Positions 7,052-15,877 of a stretch of 35,441 nt of DNA are shown here, one piece after another; within the stretch, counting starts at the first letter, position 1; the number at the start of each line of letters is the position of its first letter. The notes under the pieces were generated by a model, which searched no databases, was not told the origin of the DNA, and saw nothing but the letters and a program-made list of their open reading frames with translations. Source of the DNA: DAOTXN01 sp034435435 (GTDB taxonomy: Bacteria; Chloroflexota; Anaerolineae; S140-20). The stretch spans positions 1 to 35,441 of the forward strand of contig DAOTXN010000164.1 of assembly GCA_034435435.1 (NCBI GenBank). Reading direction: 5' to 3'. Position numbers and translations under genes: made by a program.

Positions 7052-7855
7052 ATGGACACACAAGCGGCGATTTTGATAGTCGAAGATGATCCGGGCATTC
7101 GTCGTGGCCTGGCCGAAGGATTGAGCGACAGCGGCTATCTGGTCGTGACGGCGGCCAACGCCGAGGATGCCCTGGCCCGCCTGGCGGTGATCTCGGTGGA
7201 CCTGGCGTTGATCGACCTCAAGTTGCCGGGGATCGACGGCGTGGCGCTCATGCGTGAGGTGCGCCGGCTCTCCCCCGCGACCGTGTTGGTGATCATGACT
7301 GCCAACCCCTCCACCGATTCGGCCATCCAGTCGCTGCGCCTGGACGTGCACGACTATTTGCTCAAACCTTTTACCCTGGATCAGGTGGAGCAGGTCGTGC
7401 GCACGGGCCTGGAACAGCGCCGGCAGCAGGAACAGCGTGACATGTTGTTGCGCCAGTTGCAGCGTAGCCTGGCCGGCCTGCAAGCCTTGCAGCCTGTTGA
7501 ACAGACGGCTCCGGCTCGCACCGGATCGGCGTCAGTGTCCGCGAACCCGGCGCTGATCAGTTGCGGCGAGATCGAGATCGATTTGCAGCGCCATGTGGCC
7601 CGCGCCGGCGACCGCGAGCTAGACCTCACTCCCACCGAGTTTAACTTTTTGGTCACGCTGGCCGACCGGGCCCCGGCAGTGGTCTCGCCCCAAGATTTGC
7701 TCTGCCAGGCCACCGGCTACCAGGCCGACCCTGCCGAGGCCCGGGAGTTGGTCAAATGGCACATTCACCATTTGCGCCGTAAAGTCGAGAGCGATCCCCA
7801 AAAGCCACGTTATATCGTCAACGTCCGAGGTGTGGGCTATCGCCTCGGCGGGTGA
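7052..7855 (+). CDS. OmpR/PhoB-family response regulator, orphan
   Basis: This 267-residue two-domain regulator has a receiver domain with acidic Asp12-Asp13, phospho-acceptor Asp55 (LIDLKLPG), Thr83 and Lys105 (LLKPF). A 40-residue linker rich in Gln and Arg is probably helical. The C-terminal winged helix (about 168-267) has LTPTEFNFL and the usual ending VRGVGYRLGG. It should bind DNA when phosphorylated. No histidine kinase adjoins it, so the partner and target are unknown. ATG 7052 is chosen because the receiver begins immediately after it. Confidence 0.88.
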   Translation: MDTQAAILIVEDDPGIRRGLAEGLSDSGYLVVTAANAEDALARLAVISVDLALIDLKLPGIDGVALMREVRRLSPATVLVIMTANPSTDSAIQSLRLDVHDYLLKPFTLDQVEQVVRTGLEQRRQQEQRDMLLRQLQRSLAGLQALQPVEQTAPARTGSASVSANPALISCGEIEIDLQRHVARAGDRELDLTPTEFNFLVTLADRAPAVVSPQDLLCQATGYQADPAEARELVKWHIHHLRRKVESDPQKPRYIVNVRGVGYRLGG

Positions 7856-7915
7856 CGCCTACTCCATTCCAACACATTCCCAACTTTTAGACAACCGCAC
7901 AGCGGCTCCATTCCG

Positions 7916-7945
7916 CGAGAATAGAACTGTGATAGTTCTCTCTCG
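7916..7945. promoter_or_regulatory. Inverted repeat upstream of the metalloprotease gene
   Basis: AGAACT-GTGAT-AGTTCT (7923-7939) is a perfect 6-bp inverted repeat. It is extended by CGAGA (7916-7920) and TCTCG (7941-7945). It lies 12 bp before the start codon and could be an operator or a 5' UTR hairpin. Confidence 0.4.
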
Positions 7946-7956
7946 AAATTGCAGGA

Positions 7957-9645
7957 ATGGAGCTGGAGATCGTGTCGGCGCTCAGTTTTTTAAAAAAGTG
8001 GAAAATAACTCGGGTTGGCGCAGCCGCCCTGGCGCTGATCGCGCTCCTTTCGACGTTTCTGTGGCCCCTGGCGAATCGCGCGGCGGCCAGCCCGTTCTCC
8101 GGTGATGCCGAGAGCATCCTCAATGATGCGTTGCTCCCCCCCGACGTGGCGCTGATGAGCCTCGGATTTGACAGCGCCGCCCCCGGATATTACCAGACCA
8201 GCGAATATCTGATCGGCCACGTAGCGGTAGGGTTGATTTTCCCCGAAAGCAACGGCGCGCGCGAGGAGCAAAAAGAAGATTGGACCGACGACGAGATCGA
8301 GCGGGTGCAGGCCGAGGTGCAGGCGGCGCTGGATTGGTGGGCCAGTCTGGAACCGGCGGCCCACTTGACCTTTACGGTCGAGACTCACGTCCGCGTGCCC
8401 ACCGGTTACGAACCCATCACCCACAGACTGGGTGAGGAAAGGCTGTGGATCGCCGAGACGCTGGCCGCCCTCGGTTTTGAGAACAGCAGCTACTTTGCCG
8501 CCGTGCGCGATTACGCGAACGACCTGCGCGAGCGGGCCGGCTCCGATTGGGCCTTTGCCATCTTTGTGGCCGACAGCAGCGCCGACGGCGACGGTCGCTT
8601 TGCCGACGGCTATTTCGCCTACGCCTACATCGGCGGGCCGTATATGGTGATGACCACCGACAACAGTGGGTACAGCATCAACAACATGGACGCCGTGGCT
8701 GCTCACGAGATGGGTCACATCTTTCGCGCTTTGGACCAATACGCGGCGGCGGGGATGAAATGCGATTATCAGTCGGGCTATCTGGGGGTCAAGAACGGCA
8801 ACAGCCTGGCCGGCGGCGACTGTGAGAGCGACGCGCCAAGCATTATGCGCGGCGGCGTGTCTCCTTTCCTGAACGGCTCGGTGGACTTTTACGCGCGGGG
8901 CCAGGTCGGTTGGTGGGACAGCGACGCCGATGGCGTGTTAGACCCAGTGGACGCCGCCCCAGAGATCACGGCTCATTTGGACGCGGTCGAAGGGGAGAAC
9001 GCCGACCTACTGACCTTCTCCGGTCAGGCCTGGCAAGCGCCGGTGCCCTCGCCCAACCTGAGCGACGTCAGCATCAGCCGCATCGCCAGCGTGGGGGCCA
9101 GGGTAGACGGGGCCGCCTGGACCGAGGCCACGCCGACGGACGGCGCGTTTGATACCTTGAGCGAGACTTTTCGGCTCCAGGTCGGGCCGCTGGCGCCCGG
9201 GCTGCACACGCTGGAAATCCAGGCCGTGAACATGATGGGGCTGGCCTCCGCCGCCATCGCCACCACGACCTTTATCTACGATCCGGTAGACGGGGCGCTC
9301 AACAGCTCGCTAATCCAGGGGCCGGCCGCCGCTGCCAGCTCTCCGCTCCGCTTTGAGGGTCTGGCGACCTCGGCTTTTGGCAATGACGACCCCACGGTTC
9401 CCACGCTGACGACGGTGCAATTTCGGGTGGACGGCAGCGTGTGGCAGGACGCCACACCGGTTGACGGCGCCTTCGACGGCACGCTGGAGAGCTTTGAGCT
9501 GGACCTGGGCGACCTATCCAACGGCTCGCACACGCTGACGGTGCGGGCGGTGGACTCGCAAGGCCGCGTCGAGACTAACGTCACCGAGCGCCAATTCGAG
9601 ATCCACACCACCTTTTCCCTCTTTCTGCCCCTGGTGCAGCGTTAA
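7957..9645 (+). CDS. Secreted HExxH metalloprotease with Ig-like repeats and FLPLVQR tail
   Basis: This 562-residue exported protein has a basic N-terminus and a hydrophobic signal or anchor (about 20-37) followed by NRAAAS. The zinc motif is AAHEMGHIFRALD, giving His250, Glu251, His254 and a likely third ligand Asp260. The HExxH-x5-D spacing recalls snapalysin-type metzincins, but the usual glycine is missing. A DSDADGVLD calcium-type loop follows near 317. Two repeated Ig-like modules then carry RVDG..W..ATP.DGAFD and HTL...AV signatures. The last seven residues, FLPLVQR, match the tail of the protein at 24908-27319. An alternative GTG at 7972 has better-spaced GGAG. The gene converges on the minus-strand gene, with overlapping stops in GTTAAC. 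Confidence 0.8.
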   Translation: MELEIVSALSFLKKWKITRVGAAALALIALLSTFLWPLANRAAASPFSGDAESILNDALLPPDVALMSLGFDSAAPGYYQTSEYLIGHVAVGLIFPESNGAREEQKEDWTDDEIERVQAEVQAALDWWASLEPAAHLTFTVETHVRVPTGYEPITHRLGEERLWIAETLAALGFENSSYFAAVRDYANDLRERAGSDWAFAIFVADSSADGDGRFADGYFAYAYIGGPYMVMTTDNSGYSINNMDAVAAHEMGHIFRALDQYAAAGMKCDYQSGYLGVKNGNSLAGGDCESDAPSIMRGGVSPFLNGSVDFYARGQVGWWDSDADGVLDPVDAAPEITAHLDAVEGENADLLTFSGQAWQAPVPSPNLSDVSISRIASVGARVDGAAWTEATPTDGAFDTLSETFRLQVGPLAPGLHTLEIQAVNMMGLASAAIATTTFIYDPVDGALNSSLIQGPAAAASSPLRFEGLATSAFGNDDPTVPTLTTVQFRVDGSVWQDATPVDGAFDGTLESFELDLGDLSNGSHTLTVRAVDSQGRVETNVTERQFEIHTTFSLFLPLVQR

Positions 9646-10328
9646 CTGCGACGAAGGACGAGCGTAGTTGGTTCTTTGTCTTTCGTCTTTGGTCCTTTGT
9701 CCTCTTGCCACACCCGCATTTCCTCAAAGGCCACGTCTAGCGCCGGGTCTGAAAAGGTCTGCGCCCACAGGCCCACGTCGCCGGAGAGAAAAGTGGCGTC
9801 TGTGACTTTGGCGGTGAACTCGTCGTTGATGAAGAATCGACACACAGGGCCTCGACAGCGCACGCGTAGCCGGTTGACGGCGACCCCGCGATGCACGTGC
9901 GGCCACTGTTGCCAGGGGCGCAGCGGAATCAACTCGCCAGCGCGCACCAGCGCCACGGTGTAATAGCCGTCGCCGCCGATGGCGAAAAGATAGTGGTTGG
10001 CCGCGTCCTGGTAGCGCCACAGCAACCCGACTCCGACGTCCTCGGCGGGCGCCAGCGAGCGCAGGCGCAGCTCGATTTCCCCATCGCCGAAGCGCCGCCC
10101 GGCGGTGGCCCACGCCCTGGCGTCAGAACGGGTCAGGTGTACACGGTATCCCGCCGGGGTGACGAGGCCGACGCCGTCGCCAAACCACGTCCAATCTGCG
10201 GCGACCAGCGTCAGGTCGGGAGGGCGCAGGGGGGTAGGCGAACGCCAGCCGAGCTTCAAAGCCGCAACCATTCCCAGCCCAGTGGCGAGTATGGCGATCA
10301 AAAGACCTACGCCAACGCGCCACTTCAC
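9642..10328 (-). CDS. Membrane-anchored lectin-like (concanavalin fold) protein
   Basis: The 228-residue product has an N-terminal anchor (about 5-27: VGLLIAILATGLGMVAAL). It then carries one extracellular beta-rich domain resembling LamG or DUF1080-type jelly rolls, with motifs such as GDGEIELRLRSL, GVGLLWRYQDAANHYLF and GDVGLWAQ. Such domains usually bind glycans. The last 20 or so residues (EDKGPKTKDKEP...) are encoded by the heptamer array and are probably not part of the fold. Its start overlaps the end of the upstream glycosyltransferase gene by 4 bp, so it is the last gene of that operon. A role in handling the glycan made by its neighbours is inferred. Confidence 0.7.
   Translation of the reverse strand: MKWRVGVGLLIAILATGLGMVAALKLGWRSPTPLRPPDLTLVAADWTWFGDGVGLVTPAGYRVHLTRSDARAWATAGRRFGDGEIELRLRSLAPAEDVGVGLLWRYQDAANHYLFAIGGDGYYTVALVRAGELIPLRPWQQWPHVHRGVAVNRLRVRCRGPVCRFFINDEFTAKVTDATFLSGDVGLWAQTFSDPALDVAFEEMRVWQEDKGPKTKDKEPTTLVLRRS
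9650..9705. repeat. Degenerate heptamer tandem array
   Basis: Eight 7-bp units run in one phase (GACGAAG, GACGAGC, GTAGTTG, GTTCTTT, GTCTTTC, GTCTTTG, GTCCTTT, GTCCTCT). The array begins 4 nt after the metalloprotease stop and also encodes the C-terminal tail of the opposite gene. Confidence 0.65.
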
Positions 10329-12358
10329 GGCGCTACCTCATAGACGACAAACATCAAGCGTCCGTTGGCGTCTGAGCGGAACCTGGTCAGCGCGCCGCGC
10401 GGGTAGCGGGCCTGGATTTCGTCCAATTCTTCCAGGCGTTCGCGCAACACGACGAACAGCGTCGGTCCGTTGACAGGCGTGGGAAAAGCCGGCGCTTCGC
10501 TCTTGGGCGGCACACTGACGCCCGGCGCGTCGCGGGCGATGAATTGAATGCTCCCAAAGTCAAAGTATAAAAACGGTGGGCCGTAAAAGTAGACCATGGG
10601 CCGGTCTTCCCGGTCCTTCAAATAGCGCGCCAGCACCGTGGCGGTCTCTGCGCTGGGGTTGCCGTACACGCGGGTGGGGGTGTATATGAAGAAATAGTAA
10701 TGTATGTTCAGTATGGCGATCACGGTCAGAATCGCGCCAGCCACTATGCGCCAATGGGTCGCGCGGCCCCCGATGACCCAACGCGCCAGTGTGAGCAGAC
10801 GGTCCAGCCCCAGCGCCGCCAGCACGGCCACTGCCGGGGCGATGATGACCATGCGCATGCTGCTGGGCGGGTTCTCGGTGAGGATCCAACCGAACGTGAG
10901 GGCCAGGGCGAACCACAGCAGGATCAGGCGTTCGCCTGATCGGCGCCGCCGAGCGATGGCGACGGCCAGGCCCAGGATGAATAGAATCCCGCTGACAAAA
11001 TCCAGCAGGGGAATCTGGGCGCGATACCAGAAGGTGGGATCGAGGGTGTGATTAAAGGCGCTGATCGAGCGCCAGATTTGGCGGACGACGAGATCGAAAG
11101 TGCTGGCATGTTCGGGGCGGGCCAGCTCGTTTTTCAGCCAACGGAAAAAACTGACCTGATTCCAGCGGGCGCTCAGGTTTGCGGGGAAATTTGTATAGTA
11201 TAGGAGGAGCGGCGAGACGACCATGAAGGCCATGAGCGTCATGAGAATCAGCGGGCGGGCGTGCCGGCGCAAAAAGCCTCGCTCGGCCAGGGCTTGTAGA
11301 CCCAAAAAAGCGGCGACGGTGATCAAAATGACCCGCGAGCCAAAGTAGCCGTACCAGCTCAGGCCTATGGAGAGGCCAGCCATCATAAACCAAAGGGAGG
11401 TGTTGGGTGTGGGGTGTTGGATATTAGATATTGGGTATTGGGCGTCGCTGCTCTCCTTGTGTATTCCTTTTGTCAATAGCCAGAGGGTAAGGGCCATGAA
11501 GAAAGGATCGGCGATTTGGTTGGAGCCGAGGCGGCTGAAATGGATGTGGTAGTGGTTGAAGGCGAGGGCGGCCAGGGCGAATAGCGCGACACGTGGTTTG
11601 AAGAGTTGGCGAGCCAACAGGTAGGTGAAAAACAGCGTAGCCGCGCCGACTAACGCCGACAGCATGCGCAGCCCGGCCACCGTGTCGCCGAACAGGCGCA
11701 GCGAGGCCGCCTGGGCAAAGAAAGACATCGTAGGCACAGTGAACCAGCCGGTGGAGAACGGGTTGCGCAGCCGGCCCTCTAGCACATCGCGCGCCCACAG
11801 CGCCTGCGTGCCCTCGTCGCCGCCCACGTTGGCTGGGATGTGTTCCAGGTCAATCGCGCGCAAGATGAAACCGCTGAAGAGGAGGAGGAAAACGTAAAGC
11901 GTGAGACGTGAGGAGTGAGGAGTGAAACGTGAGGAGTGACGAGTGAGGCGGGGAAACGGGACACAGGCGATGAAAAAGAGCACGAGACTGATGAGCCAGA
12001 GGGCGATGCTGAACGTGAAATCTTGGGGCGGCGGTTGGGTGTTGGCAGAGCGGGCGGCGGTGTAATTGAGTATAAGCGCCAGCCCACCCACGATGGTTCT
12101 GCGCTGCGCCAGTCCTTGACTCAGCCATGTGCGCCAGGAGGGGGCGATTTTGATGGGATGAGGTGGGACGGGTGTTTGCCGGACGGTGCGCGTGGCGGCG
12201 ACAAAGCAGCACAGCGAGAGAGCGAAAAAGATGAGCGCATCCCACACGTAAGCGCGGCGGTGAAAGAAATAGTGCTGGCCCAGGATGGCCAGGCCGACTG
12301 TGCCGATGAGCAAGAGACCAGCTTTGAGACGCTTGCGGTCAATGGTAATAGGGGACAT
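10325..12358 (-). CDS. GT-C membrane glycosyltransferase (PMT/ArnT-like), copy 1
   Basis: This integral membrane protein of about 677 residues has ten or more hydrophobic helices. The first outer loop carries the GT-C acidic motif GGDEGTQALWARD (Asp181, Glu182). LSWYGYFGSR is typical of the PMT_2 group, which moves sugars from polyprenyl-phosphate donors on the outer face of the membrane. The C-terminal third is a soluble extracytoplasmic domain. Two linkers, near residues 137-153 and 320-335, are encoded by heptamer arrays (SRFTPHSSRLT and YPISNIQHPTPN). ATG 12358 overlaps the upstream gene by 20 bp; a longer in-frame reading upstream has no membrane features. The substrate is unknown. Confidence 0.8.
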   Translation of the reverse strand: MSPITIDRKRLKAGLLLIGTVGLAILGQHYFFHRRAYVWDALIFFALSLCCFVAATRTVRQTPVPPHPIKIAPSWRTWLSQGLAQRRTIVGGLALILNYTAARSANTQPPPQDFTFSIALWLISLVLFFIACVPFPRLTRHSSRFTPHSSRLTLYVFLLLFSGFILRAIDLEHIPANVGGDEGTQALWARDVLEGRLRNPFSTGWFTVPTMSFFAQAASLRLFGDTVAGLRMLSALVGAATLFFTYLLARQLFKPRVALFALAALAFNHYHIHFSRLGSNQIADPFFMALTLWLLTKGIHKESSDAQYPISNIQHPTPNTSLWFMMAGLSIGLSWYGYFGSRVILITVAAFLGLQALAERGFLRRHARPLILMTLMAFMVVSPLLLYYTNFPANLSARWNQVSFFRWLKNELARPEHASTFDLVVRQIWRSISAFNHTLDPTFWYRAQIPLLDFVSGILFILGLAVAIARRRRSGERLILLWFALALTFGWILTENPPSSMRMVIIAPAVAVLAALGLDRLLTLARWVIGGRATHWRIVAGAILTVIAILNIHYYFFIYTPTRVYGNPSAETATVLARYLKDREDRPMVYFYGPPFLYFDFGSIQFIARDAPGVSVPPKSEAPAFPTPVNGPTLFVVLRERLEELDEIQARYPRGALTRFRSDANGRLMFVVYEVAP
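11400..11448. repeat. Heptamer tandem array inside the glycosyltransferase gene
   Basis: Units GTGTTGG, GTGTGGG, GTGTTGG, ATATTAG, ATATTGG and GTATTGG run in phase, with a diverged seventh (GCGTCGC). Translated on the minus strand they give YPISNIQHPTPN, a low-complexity linker. Confidence 0.7.
11901..11949. repeat. Heptamer tandem array inside the glycosyltransferase gene
   Basis: Seven units of GTGAGGA type (GTGAGAC, GTGAGGA twice, GTGAAAC, GTGAGGA, GTGACGA, GTGAGGC). On the minus strand they encode RLTRHSSRFTPHSSRLT, between two membrane helices. Confidence 0.75.
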
Positions 12359-14390
12359 AAGGATTCTGATCTGCGGCGCCTCCTGCGGGTGTGGAGCCAG
12401 TCGAAGGCGGCGGCACGTAATATATGACAAAGTCGTGCTGAGTGCGTCGCGAGATGTGCAATTTGGACCACCCTTGCGGGAATAGTGTCTCCAGGTAGGC
12501 CAATGTCCTGTGGTCTTTGTGGTAGAGCACATAGAAACGGGGACGGGGCAAGTCAACGTGGTAGGCCAATTCGTTGATGTCCAAAATCACGTTGTTCCAG
12601 GGTGGGTCGCCCAGTTCGATGCCCACGCCGCGCGTGTCAACCCAGTAGGGCCAGGCGATGATCCAGGCGTTCGACAGATCGCCCCCGCTAAGCTCAAAGC
12701 CGCGAATCGCGGCGGCGATTTCTGTAGTGTTGAGGGCGATGCGCTCGTATTGGCGGCGGTAATCCACAAAATAGCGCCGGTAGTTGACGGCAACCACGGC
12801 GACGGCCAAAATTAGCGCCCCCAGCATCAGTGCCGTCCGCCGCCAGCCGCGTCGTGTTTTCAGACCGTGCCTTATTCCCAGCCCGACGGGCAACGCGGCG
12901 ACGACCATCACGACAGGGATGGCCCCGCCCGCGCGCACGACGCTGGGGTTTTCGAAAGGATAGGCCAGGCTCAAGGCTGAGGGCAAGAGCAAAATGGCGC
13001 CAGCGATCAGCAACAGGGGCGCGATAGGATCGCGCCAGCGCACGCCCCGCCACAGGGCGATGACCAATCCCAACACCAGCAATCCACCCAAGATCGGATC
13101 GAGGACTGGCGCTTCGCTCAACGTATTGACCCATACGGTGTCTCCCTGCCAGTGAAACATCAACGCCAGGTTGCCCAGGTTTTTGACGAGTGTGAGTACG
13201 GGGCCGTCTTGAACGGGTTGTTCTGGGTCAACTATGCGACTGACTGAACGCCCCCAAAAGTTGTCGGGGTGTTCCAGGGCGTAGCGGCCCAGGGGAATGA
13301 AAACTATGCTGGCAATCAGCGCGGTGAGCAGGGCGTTGTATGCCAACGACGAAGGACGAAGGACAAAGGACGAAGGACCCCACCGCCCCGCGTACGATGC
13401 GAGCCAGGCAACCAGCCAGCAGACCACCGCCGCCAAGGGCATGGCGCGAAAGGCTGTGTAGCCGTGCAAGCCTATACCCAGCCACAACCCTAACAATAAA
13501 AAGTCGTTACGCCGCCCGTCGCGCAGTCCGCGCAGCAGATAGAGCAGCGACCAGGCCGTGGCCGCCGGGGCGAATGGAAAACGCAAGCCGATCCGGCTGA
13601 GGATGACCGGCCAACTGGCGACGGCGGTAAAGAGCGTCGCCCACAGCCCAACTTGTCGCCCGAATAATTCTCGCCCCAACAGATAGACGCCCGGCAAGGT
13701 CAGCAGGCCCACGACGGCAGTGCCGAGCTTGAGCGCGTAAAACTTGGTCGGCAGGTCGAAGAGGCGGATGAACACATAGGTCCAGTAGAACTGCCAGGGC
13801 TCGCGCCCGGTGTTGCGCTCGAAAAAAATGGGGCGCAGGCCGGTGGTCAGATCGTGCACGTCCAGGAGTTTTTCAACGTGGTCGCTGGTCATTTCGCGCG
13901 GGAGGCGGTCGAGATACCAAAAACGAAAATATGCTCCAGCCAGGATAATCACGATCAACGCTATAGCGGCCCAACTCAATCGCCACCCGTCGCGCCACAG
14001 GCCCAGCCTGCGCCAAAACGGCGGATCGGCGCTGCGTTCCCACAAAATAGCCAGCGTCAACCCAATCGCCAACAGCCAGGCCCCCACGCCATACCAGCAG
14101 TAGGTGTTGTACGCGGCGCTCAAGTAGGCAAACGTGGCAAGGGTCAGCGCCAGGGGCAGGAGCAACAATCTCCAGAAACGGGGCAGGTATGGCCGGGCCA
14201 GGTCGGTAGCAACCAGGTGTTCAGCGGTCGGGGATGAACAGGACCACGGCTGACTCTGCCTTTCGCGCTTTAAGGCCAGCCCAAGCAGGCATAAGGCCAG
14301 AGCATACGGGATCAGTCCGCGCAAGTCGTGGCGGGTGAGCAAAACCTGTCCGGCGATGGTCAGCAGGATGGCAAAGGCGAGGTCGAGCAT
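12339..14390 (-). CDS. GT-C membrane glycosyltransferase (PMT-like), copy 2
   Basis: This 683-residue multi-pass protein has the same architecture as the gene downstream of it. Early helices are followed by a loop with acidic residues (REMTSDHVEKL, about 165-174) that may replace the usual DE pair. GLWLGIGLHGYTAFRAMP follows, then further helices and an extracytoplasmic C-terminal domain. The expected role is transfer of a sugar from a lipid-phosphate carrier outside the membrane. A GPSSFVLRPSS linker is encoded by a heptamer array (13348-13382). It starts 8 nt after the end of the upstream GT-C gene and ends 20 bp inside the next one, so the genes form one transcription unit. Confidence 0.8.
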   Translation of the reverse strand: MLDLAFAILLTIAGQVLLTRHDLRGLIPYALALCLLGLALKRERQSQPWSCSSPTAEHLVATDLARPYLPRFWRLLLLPLALTLATFAYLSAAYNTYCWYGVGAWLLAIGLTLAILWERSADPPFWRRLGLWRDGWRLSWAAIALIVIILAGAYFRFWYLDRLPREMTSDHVEKLLDVHDLTTGLRPIFFERNTGREPWQFYWTYVFIRLFDLPTKFYALKLGTAVVGLLTLPGVYLLGRELFGRQVGLWATLFTAVASWPVILSRIGLRFPFAPAATAWSLLYLLRGLRDGRRNDFLLLGLWLGIGLHGYTAFRAMPLAAVVCWLVAWLASYAGRWGPSSFVLRPSSLAYNALLTALIASIVFIPLGRYALEHPDNFWGRSVSRIVDPEQPVQDGPVLTLVKNLGNLALMFHWQGDTVWVNTLSEAPVLDPILGGLLVLGLVIALWRGVRWRDPIAPLLLIAGAILLLPSALSLAYPFENPSVVRAGGAIPVVMVVAALPVGLGIRHGLKTRRGWRRTALMLGALILAVAVVAVNYRRYFVDYRRQYERIALNTTEIAAAIRGFELSGGDLSNAWIIAWPYWVDTRGVGIELGDPPWNNVILDINELAYHVDLPRPRFYVLYHKDHRTLAYLETLFPQGWSKLHISRRTQHDFVIYYVPPPSTGSTPAGGAADQNPYVPYYH
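13348..13382. repeat. Heptamer tandem array inside glycosyltransferase copy 2
   Basis: GACGAAG, GACGAAG, GACAAAG, GACGAAG and a diverged GACCCCA lie in phase. The unit matches the start of the array at 9650. Confidence 0.75.
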
Positions 14391-14398
14391 AGCGTCAC

Positions 14399-15877
14399 CT
14401 AGTCAGCGGGGGACTTTACCACAAAAGCGCGTCTGTGTCTACCCGGCCGGTGGCTCAACAGGAAATAGAGCCAGGGTAACCCGTAGCTGGTCCCAATGAA
14501 CAGGAGCAGGCTGCCCAGGCCCGCCCGCCAGCCGGTCAGTTGCGGCGCCCAGAGCCAGATAAAGCCGCCCACGACGTAGCTCCATGTGACTGTCAGGCTA
14601 AAGAGGCCGGTCTGCACGCAGGTATCGGAGCAGGGGAACAGCGCGGCCAGAGGGACCAGCCAGGTAACGTACCAGGGTTGAAACCAAAGCGTGACGAACA
14701 GCAGCAAGACCAGCCACAGTTCGTAAGCATACCGGATAGCGTTATCGGAACGGATCCACGTGCGGCCAAGCTGGACAATGAAGCACATTCCGAGAGCCAA
14801 TAACGCCCCGTTGCGCGCGATGGCGTTGGCAGAGCGGTCACCGAGGAGCGGGAGCAGCAGTTGGCGGATGAGGGTTGGCAGCGAGTGGGTGAATAAGTCA
14901 GCCCGTTCCAACAGGAATTTGAGGCCCTGCGCGCCCTGGGGGAGTGAGAGGTAGGCCACACCTACCAGCATCACGATCAGCAGGCTCCCGGCCACGGCAA
15001 CGAATTGGCGGTCGCCGCGAGAGTCCTGCCGGCGGGCGGCGGACAATAGAAAAATCGGGAGTAACAGCGCCGCAGGGATTTTGACCAGCAGCGCGAGGGT
15101 CAGGCTCAGGGTCATCCACAGTGGCCGGCGCACTTGCCAAAACCAGACGCCGGCTAATACCAGCGCCGCCATCAGTGCGTCGTTGTGGCCGTTCACCGCA
15201 TATTCGAACAGCACGAGTGGGTTCCAGGCAAAGAACAGCAACCCGGCCACAGCCTGTTCCGGCATGCGGCGGCGCAAGATGGCATAGATCAGCACGGCTG
15301 TGAGCAAGTACGCGCCCAGTGCGACTAGCTTGAATCCCAACACCGGCCACAACACATTCACAGCGCCAAAAGCCGAAACGACCCCCGCCTCTACCCAGGT
15401 CCACAGAGGGCCGTAGTTGGAAACCTGCTCACGAAAGCCGGAATAGATAGCCAGCCTGGCGTCGGGAAACTCGCTGGCAGGAAAGGCAAGGGGGTTGGCG
15501 TCAAAGCGCGTGATGATTTCGCCGTGCGCGGCGTAACCAAAGATATCGTTGGCGCTGACGGGGTAGGTAAGGAAAAGAGGGACGCTGAAAACCACACCCC
15601 ACAACAGCACCAGGGTGGCAGCCAGGCCGGTGCGAGTATTGCGACTGATAAACAGCGCGAGTGCGTAGAGCAAAAACAGCGCGAGAAAACCCCCCACGAA
15701 AGCCAGTGCTGCGTTCAATTGTCGCCCGGAAATCACTGCCAGGTCTAGAAAAGGCGTGCTGATGTAATCGAGAATAAAATAAGGGCGGAGAAAACGCGCG
15801 ATGTACAACGCGAGGCTGGCCACGCCCAGCAGGTTCAGCGCCAGTAGGTTCCTCGCGCGATGCCCGGCGCTCATCAT
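14399..15877 (-). CDS. GT-C mannosyltransferase-like membrane protein (MptA/B-like)
   Basis: The product is about 492 residues with roughly eleven hydrophobic helices. The first outer loop reads SANDIFGYAAHGEIITRFDANPL. This resembles the polyprenol-phosphate-mannose alpha-1,6-mannosyltransferases (MptA/MptB) and related PIG-M-type enzymes, which have an acidic residue and a GxNP-like turn in the same loop. YAVNGHNDAL in a later loop fits the group. It probably adds a hexose from a polyprenyl-phosphate donor on the outer face. The start ATG 15877 overlaps the stop of the methyltransferase gene as ATGA. A much longer open frame upstream is only a shadow of that gene. Confidence 0.75.
   Translation of the reverse strand: MMSAGHRARNLLALNLLGVASLALYIARFLRPYFILDYISTPFLDLAVISGRQLNAALAFVGGFLALFLLYALALFISRNTRTGLAATLVLLWGVVFSVPLFLTYPVSANDIFGYAAHGEIITRFDANPLAFPASEFPDARLAIYSGFREQVSNYGPLWTWVEAGVVSAFGAVNVLWPVLGFKLVALGAYLLTAVLIYAILRRRMPEQAVAGLLFFAWNPLVLFEYAVNGHNDALMAALVLAGVWFWQVRRPLWMTLSLTLALLVKIPAALLLPIFLLSAARRQDSRGDRQFVAVAGSLLIVMLVGVAYLSLPQGAQGLKFLLERADLFTHSLPTLIRQLLLPLLGDRSANAIARNGALLALGMCFIVQLGRTWIRSDNAIRYAYELWLVLLLFVTLWFQPWYVTWLVPLAALFPCSDTCVQTGLFSLTVTWSYVVGGFIWLWAPQLTGWRAGLGSLLLFIGTSYGLPWLYFLLSHRPGRHRRAFVVKSPAD

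Noticed and set aside
9650..9705. Functional C-terminal tail of the lectin-like protein
   Set aside because: The tail is encoded by the heptamer array and has low complexity, so it is unlikely to be part of the fold.
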